A DNA stretch of 41,957 bases, taken from positions 1 through 41,957 of the forward strand of contig JAUCBJ010001216.1 of NCBI GenBank assembly GCA_032718475.1, read 5' to 3'. Below the pieces are notes generated by a model that worked only from the letters and a program-made list of their open reading frames with translations, ran no database searches and was not told where the DNA came from. The DNA comes from Nemertoderma westbladi (taxonomy: Eukaryota > Xenacoelomorpha > Nemertodermatida > Nemertodermatidae). Both the position numbers and the translations under genes were made by a program. Of the stretch, positions 29,934 to 39,673 are shown piece after piece (the first letter of the stretch is position 1; each line of letters opens with the position of its first letter).

Positions 29934-31309
29934 CGCAATAATTTTTATTGTCCGTTTAAATCCTTTTTTTGTCCTTTTTTTTGATTTTTTATGTCCTCCA
30001 AAAGTCTAATGTTAGGTTCCATGCTACCGGTTTCTCTACTGCTGTTCTCTCAGGCTATCAGTACCGGTATTAGTATATATAGCACTATTTTGCTGTATTG
30101 TATGTACAGATGTAGGTATAAAGCAGGTATTTCTGTATTTTAGTACCGGTACCGGCACCGGTACTGCTATAGGCCTACTGTGTAGCCTACCATTTAAATA
30201 CGGTAATAATAGGCCTACCGGTTGTGCTAATAAATTTTAAATAATTGATAGGCCAAACTGGATTGCAGGATTTTTAAAATGTGGATATACCTTTCACATA
30301 ATTTAGGCCTATTACTGTATTAGTTTTATCGTCTCTGTAACCTGCTCCTTTCCCTCAATTAGTTAAATGATCGTTTATTGTTTTGGTTAGAAAATCCCGC
30401 CTTTGTAACCTGCCCCTTTCCCTCAATTAGTTAAATGATCGTTTATTGTTTTGGTTAGAAAATCCCGCCTCTGTAACCTGCTCCTTTCCCTGAATTGGTA
30501 AAGTGACCGTTTATTGTTTTGGTTAGAAAGGCCCGCCTCTGTAACCTGCCCCTTTCCCTCAATTAGTTAAATGATCGTTTATTGTTTTGGTTAGAAAATC
30601 CCGCCTCTGTAACCTGCTCCTTTCCCTCAATTAGTTAAGTGATCGTTTATTGTTTTGGTTAGAAAATTCCGCCTCTGTAACCTGTCCCTTTCCCTCAATT
30701 AGTTAAATGATCGTTTATTGTTTTGGTTAGAAAATCCCGCCTCTTTAACCTGCTCCTTTCCCTCGATTAGTTAAGTGATCGTTTATTGTTTTGGTTAGAA
30801 AATCCCGTCTCTGTAACCTGCTCCTTTCCCTCAATTAGTTAAGTGATCGTTTATTGTTTTGGTTAGAAAATCCCGTCTCTGTAACCTGCTCCTTTCCCTG
30901 ATTTGGTAAAGTGACTGTTTATTGTTTTGGTTAGAAAACTCGGCCTTAACCTGCTCCTTTCCATCAATTGGTAATTGTTTTTGGCTATAAAATGAATGTT
31001 TTGCTACGTCATGTGGTAATCGATTATCGACAACAACCACAAACTATTAAATATAGAGTCTTTTTACCACAGGCGCATATGGAAATCTATCTCACAGTCT
31101 ATAAATCATGGAATCATGGAATGTTTTGGCACAGGCATAGTGAAATCAACTGTCTGACAGTCCAGAAATCAGCAGTCTGACAGTTTGAAGAAATACATAC
31201 ATAAAAAGTCATTAAAAGGACAATAAAAGTCATTAAATGGACAACAAAAGTCATTATGCATAATTCGTAAAAAAAATGACAAAAAAAGTCAAATAAAAGG
31301 ACATAAAAA
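29934..31309. mobile_element. 1.4-kb non-coding insertion with 18-bp imperfect TSD
   Basis: ATGACTGCTCTAAATTAT (29916-29933) and ATCACTGCCCTAAATTAT (31310-31327) flank it, 16 of 18 matching, both within the minus-strand gag linker. The right end is a repetitive tail built from AAAAGTCATTAAAAGGACAA (about 31195-31309), like the simple-sequence 3' tail of a non-LTR element. The body contains a 68-bp tandem repeat (30341-30949) and a stretch rich in ACCGGTACCGGCACC (30140-30165). No protein domain is seen; it may be a SINE-like or truncated non-autonomous LINE. Confidence 0.65.
30341..30949. repeat. 68-bp tandem repeat, nine units
   Basis: The unit reads CCTGCTCCTTTCCCTCAATT, AGTTAAATGATCGTTTATTG, TTTTGGTTAGAAAATCCCGC, CTCTGTAA. 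Nine copies start at 30341, 30409, 30477 and so on, with a partial copy after 30950. Copies differ at a few positions (CAATTAG/GAATTGG, AAATGATC/AAGTGACC). It lies inside the 1.4-kb insertion. Confidence 0.92.
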
Positions 31310-31327
31310 ATCACTGCCCTAAATTAT

Positions 31328-31797
31328 TACTTGAATTTATTGGCAGTACTCCCTTATCTGAATGAGGAGTACTGTGTAATGCGTTAAATATTGAATTTGA
31401 GTTTCTAGGACTGTATAAAGGTGCCTCAGAACATTTAACACTCATTATACTGCTGCGTAATGGTTCATTTTTTAGGTGATCTAATAAAGACCTAGGTACA
31501 GGTAGATCATTATATCCAGATCCATGATTCAAATTCACATTAATATCTGAATAATATAGGCCTACTGGTATCAGTGTAATGATTTGTATATAAAGAATGA
31601 GTTACAGATGGTATTGGTCTAAAGGAATTAACAGCACTAGAGACCTGAACATGAGGAAAGTAATTATTATCTCCAGTATAATTGGAAGTAGTGGTACTAG
31701 TATATATGTATTAGTATGGCGTATCTGCGAATGAGGAATATACTCTTCTGCATTAGGGCTTAAAATAGGACTATTGCGATTTGATTGCCTAACCATA
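31328..31797 (-). pseudogene. Gag linker fragment with a frameshift
   Basis: On the minus strand two consecutive frames (31797 downward, then about 31545-31311) encode Ser/Asn/Pro-rich sequence: RQSNRNSPILSPNAEEYIPH, later NLNHGSGYNDLPVPRSLLDH and LYSPRNSNSIFNAL. The composition is like the linker at 29664-29933, and it abuts the same TSD. No domain is recognised. The upper end is lost at the 5' junction of the large plus-strand LINE, somewhere between about 31750 and 31860. Confidence 0.5.
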
Positions 31798-32562
31798 TTC
31801 ACATCATTAGTAAAACAAACAACCAACAAAACAACCTTCCAGATTTGTGATCTTCTGGTTACTATAGATCGATTAACCAAATCAACCACAAAGTACCCAA
31901 ATAATCAATACCGTCAATGGTCGGTTTCAACAAGTCCTTTCGGCTTTCCAAAGCAAGCAAACAATCATGACTGTGGAGTTTATGTTTGTTTGTATGCCAT
32001 CGCAATCGCACAGTCTTCAGAGGTTGTATCTTTCCATAATGACAGCAATAAGTGCAGGCAATGGTTATACGATTGTCTGCAATCAGTAAAGTTCTACATG
32101 CCAAATGACTCACACACCCAGCAAAGTACAACCTGCCTGAAAACTCCTCTGCATGGTGAACAGCTAGTAAATCTTCTAAAAAAACAATCAGACCCTGATA
32201 CATTTGTCTCCACACTGCGTACATCCCTTCTATTACAAAACCCCAAAGATGACCTTGTAAATTTTCTAAAAGAACTTGGCTTTAAGTTTCTAAGTAAAAT
32301 ACAGAAGGACCTTTTCAATTATATAAATCGTACAATAATGGGTGAAAAAATGGGGTTAAAGTGCTCATGCATAAACAGAAAATCCCTAGATGAATTGGCA
32401 TTGGATGTTGCAGAGTTTGCGATAGTTTTGGAAGAAAGGGCATTAACATCTTCCTTCAAGAAGAGAATAAATGCGAGCAGCGCTGATGCTGGAACTCATA
32501 AACCTCGTAACTACACTGCAAGTAGAAATAAAGTCCTTAAATACCCAATGTCAATCATATAA
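31774..32562 (+). CDS. Ulp1/SENP-like (C48) cysteine protease ORF of the LINE, N-truncated
   Basis: The frame has no ATG near its start and is open from about 31735, where it already reads antisense gag sequence, so the true N-terminus is missing. Counting from 31774 (262 residues), FGFPKQANNHDCGVYVCLYA at about 56-74 matches the C-terminal active-site block of Ulp1/SENP proteases: oxyanion-hole Gln (Q61) and nucleophile Cys (C67) in DCG-x-x-V-C. QICDLL (D26) may be the catalytic Asp motif. The His that should lie further upstream is absent because of 5' truncation. The remaining ~180 residues (KELGFKFLSKIQKDL, KMGLKCSCIN) are not recognised. Its last 92 nt overlap ORF1 in another frame. Ulp proteases cleave ubiquitin-like modifiers (family knowledge); in mobile elements the substrate is unknown. 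Confidence 0.68.
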   Translation: MRFDCLTIFTSLVKQTTNKTTFQICDLLVTIDRLTKSTTKYPNNQYRQWSVSTSPFGFPKQANNHDCGVYVCLYAIAIAQSSEVVSFHNDSNKCRQWLYDCLQSVKFYMPNDSHTQQSTTCLKTPLHGEQLVNLLKKQSDPDTFVSTLRTSLLLQNPKDDLVNFLKELGFKFLSKIQKDLFNYINRTIMGEKMGLKCSCINRKSLDELALDVAEFAIVLEERALTSSFKKRINASSADAGTHKPRNYTASRNKVLKYPMSII

Positions 32563-33925
32563 TGTGCGGATCAAAAGTTTAGAAAGTACAATATCTAAGC
32601 TACAAAATGGTCTCCACTTTCAGACAGCCTGTCCCAACAACCTAAGGGAAAACCTCAACAATAGCTGCAATAGGAAAAAGGGTAAAAAGAAAAAGAAAAA
32701 AAATGCCCACAAAACTGGACATGGCAGGAATGATCAAAATGTCAATGCGAGTACAACGTCAGAATATAGTTTTGCTGACCCTGCATCAGACACTGGCACC
32801 CCTAATTCTGATACTGAACTAAATACTCCTCTAAATCAACAACCATCATCATTATCAATAGACAGAGATAATGAACAAACAATATCTTTTCCTCAGCCTA
32901 GTTCCCTTCAAGATGTTTTACAAAGTGAGAATGCGTGGACCAGCACCAACACAAAGACTTCTGTGAAATGTGGTAAAAACACCAACGACTTCCTGCCATC
33001 AGTAGTAACATCCAACATCTATGACAACTTGGATGATGTTAAAGCTGTTGGGAATATGTTGAAGAGGCAAAATGATCTCCTAAATGATATTCTTACGTCA
33101 CAAAAGGTAAATGCCCCAAAACCACAAGGAAATAGCAACAATAAAGAATCCGATTATAATAGGAACCAACCTGTCATTCCTAAACATAAACTTGCAACCA
33201 TCTTTGTTTCTGGTCTACAACCAAATAGCTCCTCAGTATCTGTCTCACAATATTGCTTTAAACAATCAGGTTATAGGCCAGTCAATGTCTGGGTGACTGG
33301 AAACAAAGGGCATACTAAAAGAGCTAAAATCACTATTGAAACAGAATATACAAATATATTCTTGAGACAAGATTTCTGGCCTAAAGGATGCTATGTAAAT
33401 GCAAATATAACAAATGACCATGCCCCACAGACCAGTTATCTAAGATATAACTATAATGAAAATGATCCCAACCACCCTTATATTTACCAAAAAATTATGC
33501 TGGAAGCGAATAATGAAACAAATCATGAGACCAAAACCTATAACAAAACTTCAAATCAACAATACCAAGTTCCCAAAGCAGCAACTAGTGTTCGAATAAA
33601 AGATCCAAGAAACACAAACTACTACCTAAATCAAAGTAGATCATATGATCCCTATATGATCCAGAGAATCATGGTGGAAGCAAATAATGATTACTCTCAT
33701 CAAACAGAAACTAAGCCAAATAACTGGGTTCCACGAACTACAAGTAACAAAACAATCAATACCACGTCTAACCTACAGAGAAATCTGCTGCCTTATACCT
33801 ATCAGAATTTTCCTCTTTCAACTTCTCCACCATATAACAGCCATGGATATCAAAATTATCCATATTGTCAGACAAAAAGAGACTCTCCCTACCCGATACA
33901 CCCACAGAGGAGATATCACTTTTAA
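32471..33925 (+). CDS. LINE ORF1 protein: coiled coil, basic tract, RRM-like segment
   Basis: 484 residues. Residues about 5-47 form a heptad coiled coil (LELINLVTTLQVEIK, RIKSLESTISKLQN). A lysine run KKGKKKKKKN follows at about 69-78, then a Ser/Thr/Asn-rich disordered stretch. Residues about 240-310 (LATIFVSGLQPNS, VNVWVTGN, AKITIETEYTNIFL, FWPKGCYVN) have the beta-alpha order and the terminal WP-G-V segment of RRM-like domains in metazoan LINE ORF1 proteins. The C-terminal ~150 residues are Asn/Tyr/Pro-rich with a duplicated motif (PYIYQKIMLEANN / PYMIQRIMVEANN). No CCHC knuckle is seen. The expected role is binding element RNA as a nucleic-acid chaperone (family knowledge). The start at 32471 keeps the coiled coil and overlaps the protease frame by 92 nt. 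Confidence 0.75.
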   Translation: MRAALMLELINLVTTLQVEIKSLNTQCQSYNVRIKSLESTISKLQNGLHFQTACPNNLRENLNNSCNRKKGKKKKKKNAHKTGHGRNDQNVNASTTSEYSFADPASDTGTPNSDTELNTPLNQQPSSLSIDRDNEQTISFPQPSSLQDVLQSENAWTSTNTKTSVKCGKNTNDFLPSVVTSNIYDNLDDVKAVGNMLKRQNDLLNDILTSQKVNAPKPQGNSNNKESDYNRNQPVIPKHKLATIFVSGLQPNSSSVSVSQYCFKQSGYRPVNVWVTGNKGHTKRAKITIETEYTNIFLRQDFWPKGCYVNANITNDHAPQTSYLRYNYNENDPNHPYIYQKIMLEANNETNHETKTYNKTSNQQYQVPKAATSVRIKDPRNTNYYLNQSRSYDPYMIQRIMVEANNDYSHQTETKPNNWVPRTTSNKTINTTSNLQRNLLPYTYQNFPLSTSPPYNSHGYQNYPYCQTKRDSPYPIHPQRRYHF

Positions 33926-33980
33926 AGCAGTTAAAACCGAGAGCAGTAACATCCCCAGAAATCAACCTTACAAGTTAAAA

Positions 33981-36884
33981 ATGCTTACATTTAACTGTGA
34001 AGGTTTCACAAGAAATTCAAAATACCTGGGAGAAATTTTACAGAATCAGGAACCATCAATCATGTGCATCCAGGAACACTGGCTTGGGCCATTGCAATCA
34101 GATGTGCTTTTTACACGGAGAAAATTACACAGCAATTTTTCATGTCCGACATATACAGTGTCTAGTGAAATGCTGAAGCCTAAACCTAGAGTTCGCGGCG
34201 AAGGTGGTACAGCGATATATGTAAGAAATGACATAATACCGCATTGCAAAAGTTTTAAAACCGGTTCTGACCGAATTTCTGGCATTGTCATCAGATCTTT
34301 GTTTACTGAAGACATAGCAATTTTAAATGTATACTTGCCATCAAACTGTGGAAGAGAGGATGATGAATCTAATTATCTTAAAGAAGTTGGGAAACTAGGA
34401 CTGATCATTGATGAATGTTTAAACCAAAATCTAACCCCAATTGTTATGGGGGATATAAATGGTGTCATAAAGGGAGATCAGCAGTTACAGCCCAGAGGAG
34501 CTGTCAAATCATCGAAGTTTGGAGACATTTTCCTTGAGAAAATTATATCAGAATACAACTTCATCGCTGCGGACATGACTCAAAAAACGAATGGAAACAG
34601 ATTTACTTATCTCATGCAGTGCAAAGATGGAGACAAAAAAAGCCACATCGATCATACCTTCATACCTACATCATGGTACAACTATCTCACAGGTGGAGTA
34701 ATTTTCAACTGTACCAAAAACAATGTTTCAAGACACCTACCCGTGCTCTCAGAGATCACATTAAATACTCATCCAAATAAACACCATGCAATGGTGAGAA
34801 AGACAAAAAACAAAAATATTCGCTTTCATTTTAATAGAGCATCCAAACAGCAATTAGAATCCTACCGTGCTGAAATAGAACAGAATCTTCTTTATTATAC
34901 AAGCCAAGACATCAATAGTAAGGCAGAACTCGTGGTAAAAACTATTGGAAATGCCTGCAGATCAAATATTCCCTCCTCTTTCGTCAAATATAGAACATAT
35001 AACCAATCAGATAAAAATCCATCGTTTGAGTATAAAAGTCATGTGAAGTCGCTTGTGGCATCAAACCGCACCAATCCTAGCGCTTTCTGGAGGAAAATTA
35101 AGCCCAAAAGAGTTACAAATACAGTTTCTGATATCCACCTTAGCAAAATATTTAGTACCATCAAAACCAGCCTATCTTTACCCGAAAACGAAAAGTATTC
35201 TGCAGCTCAGCAAACTGGTCAATGCAACCCAACCAAACAATCTGGCCAATGCAACCCAACCAAACAACATACAGTAAATCCCTCTGAAATCTACAATCTA
35301 ATTAGTAAACTAAACACTGGTAAAACTAGTGATCTTTATGGGATAAATGCTGAATGTCTCATATATGGGCGGACGGAGACTCTATGCTCCTTCATTGCAG
35401 AACTTTTTGCAGAAATTTCTAACAGTGGTGTATGCCCAAAGATTTTCTCTCTTGGGACCATTGCACCCGTGCCCAAACTCCATAAGACAGAATGTATTAT
35501 TCCACAAGAACAATCCTTCAGGAACATAAGTGTTACACTTACATTAGGAAAGCTCTGGGAACTATCCATCTTGAAAGAAATAACATCTATATCTCCAAAT
35601 CACCTGCAACTAGGATACAAACCACACATAGGATCAGACATAGCCCATCAAGCCGTTTCCAGTCTCATCAACAAATTTACTAAGAAGGGATCTCCTATGT
35701 ACCTACTCAGTTTGGATCTTAGCTGTGCCTTTGATATGATATCTCATAGCAAACTCTTTCATAAACTAAGACAAACCAATATAGACGGAAACATAATCAA
35801 CGCTTTAGAATCGTACTACAACCAATCTTCTGCATATGTTTCTTGTGGGGGATACACTATAGGTGAACCAATTGCAATTCAACAGGGAGTGAGACAGGGT
35901 GGTATCTTGTCACCTTTCCTGTTCAATTTCTATCTGACAGACCTATTCGAACAGCTCGAAAAGTCAAACCTTGGTATCCACATTAAAGATATTTCTTTCT
36001 GCGCCATAAACTACGCTGATGACATTATAATCCTGGCGAACATGAAGTCACACCTCACTAGTTTACTGGAAATTTGTTCACAGTATCTCAGAGATCACAA
36101 CCTCAAATTAAATGAGTCAAAGTGTCACTTCCTGTCCATTAACACCAAAGGCACTACGAACACCAATGACATGCTTACCCTCAAGGATAAAACACTGCAA
36201 TCAAAAAAAAGTTGCAAATATATGGGCATTCCCCTCCCAGCTGATGGCAAAACAATATCAAAGTTTGTAATTGGAAAAATTTGGGGCAATGTAGGTCTGA
36301 TCTCGCACCGAGGTCTAACAATCAATGAAGTCCCACTGGATGTAACTAAACTAGTTTGGAACACAATTTGCCTATCGAGCATTCTATATGGCTCTGCTGC
36401 TCTACCATCAGGAAAAATTGACAAAACAGCTAAGGAGTTGCGTAAAGCGATGCGTCATATTATCGGAATGAACAACAGAATTTCAAACAAAGTGATATAT
36501 CAGCTATTTGGAATGGACGTGGAATTACAGCTTAGATTGAATCAATTTCAATTAATATACAGATTATTTAATACAAAGAATCCCAAACTAGCCTTTCTCT
36601 TTGGTAGTACATTGTGTGACCATTGTGTGGGATCCTCAGTAGACATATTTGCATCATATAATTTCACAGCATGGAGATATAATAATCCGAATTTGTTATC
36701 CATTGCTGTCCACCCATATTCAACCAAACATTGTAGTCAAACCGCAAAAATGGCCCAGACGGCGGATATCAGCCCCAAGGATCAATTCACCACTTGGTAC
36801 TCGCAATCACTCTTGAACAATACAAACTACGCTATATCCACTAGATTAATGATATTAAAGGAATTTCTAAATCCCCACACGTAG
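33981..36884 (+). CDS. LINE ORF2: APE endonuclease-reverse transcriptase
   Basis: The frame is open from an ATG at 33687 (1065 codons), but everything before 33925 overlaps ORF1 and looks non-coding. The ATG at 33981 starts exactly at the endonuclease (MLTFNCEGF) and is preferred. Numbering from 33687, APE motifs are N103-CEG, IQEHW (E130), GGTAIYV, GDIN (D256, N258) and SHIDH (319-323). RT motifs are a K-x-D-x-x-GIN entry motif (TSDLYGINAE), LDLSCAFD (D677, D683), RQGGILSPFLFN (736-747) and YADD (776-779), then a thumb/C-terminal region. All catalytic residues are present and there is no stop. There is no RNase H, and the clade is not assigned with confidence. It nicks target DNA and copies element RNA in situ (family knowledge). 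The stop at 36884 is followed by the 3' UTR. Confidence 0.92.
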   Translation: MLTFNCEGFTRNSKYLGEILQNQEPSIMCIQEHWLGPLQSDVLFTRRKLHSNFSCPTYTVSSEMLKPKPRVRGEGGTAIYVRNDIIPHCKSFKTGSDRISGIVIRSLFTEDIAILNVYLPSNCGREDDESNYLKEVGKLGLIIDECLNQNLTPIVMGDINGVIKGDQQLQPRGAVKSSKFGDIFLEKIISEYNFIAADMTQKTNGNRFTYLMQCKDGDKKSHIDHTFIPTSWYNYLTGGVIFNCTKNNVSRHLPVLSEITLNTHPNKHHAMVRKTKNKNIRFHFNRASKQQLESYRAEIEQNLLYYTSQDINSKAELVVKTIGNACRSNIPSSFVKYRTYNQSDKNPSFEYKSHVKSLVASNRTNPSAFWRKIKPKRVTNTVSDIHLSKIFSTIKTSLSLPENEKYSAAQQTGQCNPTKQSGQCNPTKQHTVNPSEIYNLISKLNTGKTSDLYGINAECLIYGRTETLCSFIAELFAEISNSGVCPKIFSLGTIAPVPKLHKTECIIPQEQSFRNISVTLTLGKLWELSILKEITSISPNHLQLGYKPHIGSDIAHQAVSSLINKFTKKGSPMYLLSLDLSCAFDMISHSKLFHKLRQTNIDGNIINALESYYNQSSAYVSCGGYTIGEPIAIQQGVRQGGILSPFLFNFYLTDLFEQLEKSNLGIHIKDISFCAINYADDIIILANMKSHLTSLLEICSQYLRDHNLKLNESKCHFLSINTKGTTNTNDMLTLKDKTLQSKKSCKYMGIPLPADGKTISKFVIGKIWGNVGLISHRGLTINEVPLDVTKLVWNTICLSSILYGSAALPSGKIDKTAKELRKAMRHIIGMNNRISNKVIYQLFGMDVELQLRLNQFQLIYRLFNTKNPKLAFLFGSTLCDHCVGSSVDIFASYNFTAWRYNNPNLLSIAVHPYSTKHCSQTAKMAQTADISPKDQFTTWYSQSLLNNTNYAISTRLMILKEFLNPHT

Positions 36885-37690
36885 CATTTTTCACATCTTT
36901 TGTACCAGTGCTATGTCGCTTGATTAATAACAATTAATTCACGAAATTTATTTTAATTTGATTTGAATTTTTGAAATGTATATCACATAATAATATCTTA
37001 ATGCCTAAAGAATAGTGAATGGTTTATTTCGAGTACTAACATTGGCTTGAAATGCATACCGCAGCATTTTTCACATCTATTTACTGGTGTACGTGTAAAA
37101 TCGATTTTTAATATATCTGCGGCAAATAAGCTATTGGTGCAGTGCCAACGTAGCATATTTCACATCTATATACCGTTGTCGAATTCTGTATATCTATATA
37201 CTGGTGTCGGTGCCCGTGCCCGTGTAAAATCGATTTTTTGTATATCTGCGGCAAATAAGCTATTGGTGCAGTCCCAACGTAGCATATTTCACATCTATAT
37301 ACCGGTATCGAATTCTGTATATCTATACACTGGTTGTCAACGTAGCATATTTCACAACTATATACCGGTATCGTTTTTGTTTTGTATATCGGCGGCGAAG
37401 AAGTTTTGGTACAGTGCCAGTGCTACGTCGCTTGTTAATAGCAATTCACGAAATTTATTATTCTTCTTTATTTGAATTTTGAATCATGATTCTATATGTA
37501 TATCACATAATATGTCATATTGAATGGCTTATTTAGTGTACTATCTATCATTGGCTTGAAATCCACATATTGTCTACTTGTGGCAACCGAATAGAAATAG
37601 TATTATTTTATGTGCCCTTACTCTGTTATTTTAAGCGTTATGTGCGTCGATTTTTATGATTTTATTTATGGCAATATTATAGCGCCGGGG
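36885..37690 (+). repeat. LINE 3' UTR with ~110-180-bp internal repeats
   Basis: Repeated blocks contain GTAGCATATTTCACATCTAT, ATACCGGTATCGAATTCTGT, and ATATCTGCGGCAAATAAGCT followed by ATTGGTGCAG, at about 37060-37420. A longer outer pair (AATTCACGAAATTTATT..., then TATCACATAATA..., GGCTTGAAAT) occurs near 36935-37055 and 37443-37562. The duplicated UTR probably arose by unequal recombination or template switching. The final part, 37563-37690, is single-copy here. Confidence 0.8.
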
Positions 37691-37739
37691 ACATCCCGGA
37701 TTTTAATATAATATATATAGTATTTAAACCTAACTCTGG

Positions 37740-37973
37740 TGCAGGTTCCTCAAAAATGTCACTAATACCGGTACAAATAGGTAAATTAAAATTGAAATTT
37801 CTTGGCCTACAAACATTGACATCCCATAATGGATCAGGCCTAACGTTATCTATAAAGGTGGAAGTATTTTCATTTATACCCCTTTCAAGTCTGGCTTCCG
37901 GTATATCACCTTCACCTAGTCCAAGGGCAGTGTCAGTGTGTGAGTGTGGGGCGAGACACGAATGGCGAGCCAT
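37740..37973 (-). pseudogene. Gag-like linker fragment upstream of the LINE insertion
   Basis: The minus strand is open across EARLERGINENTSTFIDNV, RPDPLWDVNVCRPRNFN and LPICTGISDIFEEPAPELG. The composition and the D-x-N-V...F-N...L-P pattern resemble the gag linker at 31328-31797, and it lies on the other side of the plus-strand LINE. No domain is recognised; membership in the same gag is inference. Confidence 0.4.
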
Positions 37974-38691
37974 CAGCGAACTGATATAATTATACTATGG
38001 CCATTTTTCAAAAGTCTGTGTGTGTGTGTGTCGGAAGCCATAAATGTCGGAAGCCATAATCTAAATTAATATCTTCAGCTAAATTGTATGGTTGAGTCAT
38101 TTTGAACGGTCTCTCCATGGAAATTAATTATTTAGCACCATACGATTAAAGTTATTTTGCACAGAAATTAGATATCTGGAATCCATGTACCCCATTCCAT
38201 TATAGTTTTTTTATTTTTTCAAGTGATTAGCGTTAATAAAGGTATTTTTCATTGATTTAAACATAATTAACATTGTAAATTCATACGCTGATTCCATTCT
38301 CCCCCATCATAGAGCCTAAGGCATGGCAAGGGCAGCCGTATCCAATAATATTTCTTGAAGTTTTACATTACTGCAAGCTAAAGTCTTTGACCAAGCCAGT
38401 GCCTAGGCTAGTACACAAGGACATACAGTAGTAGTCCAGTAGAAGGAATAGTGCTACTTCAATACATCTCAACAGACATCAATTCATTTGCCTGTGCCTA
38501 CCAACGCGTGCTACATACATAACATATATTCTTGATTTCCATCACCTCTCACCACAATTACTATTAGTAATTAAAAGTTTCAATTCGGTTTGTCTTTCCG
38601 TTATCTGGTTATTCAGTTATTGCATTATTAATAAATAAATGTTTTAAAATATATCTTACGAAATATGGTTAATAATTAAAACTTGTCGCTA
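37974..38691. other. No gene recognised
   Basis: Contains a short GT run (38018-38033), a small duplication GTCGGAAGCCATAA (about 38031 and 38047), and otherwise unremarkable AT-rich sequence. Confidence 0.6.
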
Positions 38692-39165
38692 ACATTCTCG
38701 CTATGAGGGTGCTGATTACATTTCTGATGTCAGTTTTCACGTTTACATAAATCTAGTTTGTCTGTCTGTCGGTCATTCTGTTAGTCAGTCTGTCAAAACA
38801 TAAAAAATAATTCAAATTAACTAACATTCTCGCTATGGGGGTTTTAAGGGGTGCTGATTTCATTTCTGATGTCAGTTTTCAGGTTTACATAAATCTAGTC
38901 TGTCTGTTTGTCGGTCTGTCGGTCTTTCTGTCAGTCAGCCAGTATGTCAAAACTTAAAAAAGAATACAAACTAACTAACATTCTCGTTATGGGGGTTTTA
39001 ATGGGTGCTGATTTCATTTCAGATGTCAGTTGTCACGTTTAATAAATCTAGTCTGTCGGTCTTTCTGTCAGTCAGTCTGTCAAAACTTAAGAAAGTATAC
39101 TAACTAACTAACATTAACGCTATGGGGGTTTTAAGGGTTGCTGATTTCATTTCTGATGTCAGTTT
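38692..39165. repeat. Satellite-like tandem repeat, 132-154-bp units, four copies
   Basis: Units begin ACATTCTCGCTATGGGGGTT at 38692, 38824, 38978 and 39111 (last variant ACATTAACGC). They continue GTGCTGATTTCATTTCTGAT, GTCAGTTTTCACGTTTACAT, AAATCTAGTCTGTCTGTC and a variable (GTCN)n stretch, ending CTGTCAAAACTTAAAAAA. Length differences come mainly from the GTCT/GTCA microsatellite. Confidence 0.9.
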
Positions 39166-39673
39166 CAGTAGCATTATACCATATAAAATATACTAAGGTT
39201 CTAGAACATTCACTAATATAAAAAAGCACTCAAATTCACAAAAAAATAAAGGTTAAAAAACTCATTCGGGACCCTTTTGCTTAAGGAGTCAAAATTGTAG
39301 AAAAAATTCCCGAAGTTTGCGACGTTTGCGAATTTCGCGACGTTTGCGAAATTCGCGAAGAATCCGTCAGTTTCTGTGCCCTAATGGGTTCGTGCCAAAA
39401 CAATCAAATCTTACACACTTAACACACACGAACTAATGTAATGTGGGTATTAGTATGCCTGAATAATTAAATAGAAATTCAATTAATGAACGCTATTTCA
39501 ACATGAAATCTACGGAATCAATACACAACACACCCACACTACTGAATTTAAAAATTTATATAGATTGCAACTTATATTTGGCTACCTTTTAGGCCTAAAT
39601 GGGTGACTAATTTAATTATTCACCCCTATATATTTGTAGCCTTTTTAATTTGTGCCTCTAATTGAATCAAACA
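39166..39673. other. No gene; short TTTGCGA/TTCGCGA repeat cluster
   Basis: 39316-39362 alternates GTTTGCGA, CGTTTGCGAA, TTTCGCGACG and TTCGCGAAG, giving local self-complementarity. The rest is AT-rich with nothing recognised. Confidence 0.6.

Larger units (their letters stand above)
31798..37690 (+). mobile_element. Large APE-type LINE encoding a Ulp1-like protease, 5'-truncated
   Basis: Three plus-strand ORFs overlap successively: protease (to 32562), ORF1 (32471-33925), ORF2 endonuclease-RT (to 36884). A roughly 800-bp 3' UTR with internal repeats follows. Both flanks carry minus-strand gag-like sequence, so it probably inserted in the same old gag. The 5' end is set by where the protease frame becomes recognisable; the 3' end is estimated between 37640 and 37740. 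I could not find a target duplication, so boundaries are approximate. ORF1 and ORF2 are free of stops, so it is not very old. Confidence 0.75.

Noticed and set aside
31774-31797. An intact N-terminus for the Ulp-like protease.
   Set aside because: The first codon is TTG, the frame extends upstream into antisense gag sequence, and the catalytic His region is missing.
33687-33980. Use of the ATG at 33687 as the ORF2 start.
   Set aside because: Most of the added part overlaps ORF1 and has no domain; the ATG at 33981 begins precisely at the endonuclease motif. An ORF1-ORF2 frameshift product cannot be excluded.
31700-37760. A target duplication for the Ulp-bearing LINE.
   Set aside because: I compared the flanks by eye and found no convincing shared word; the boundaries stay approximate.
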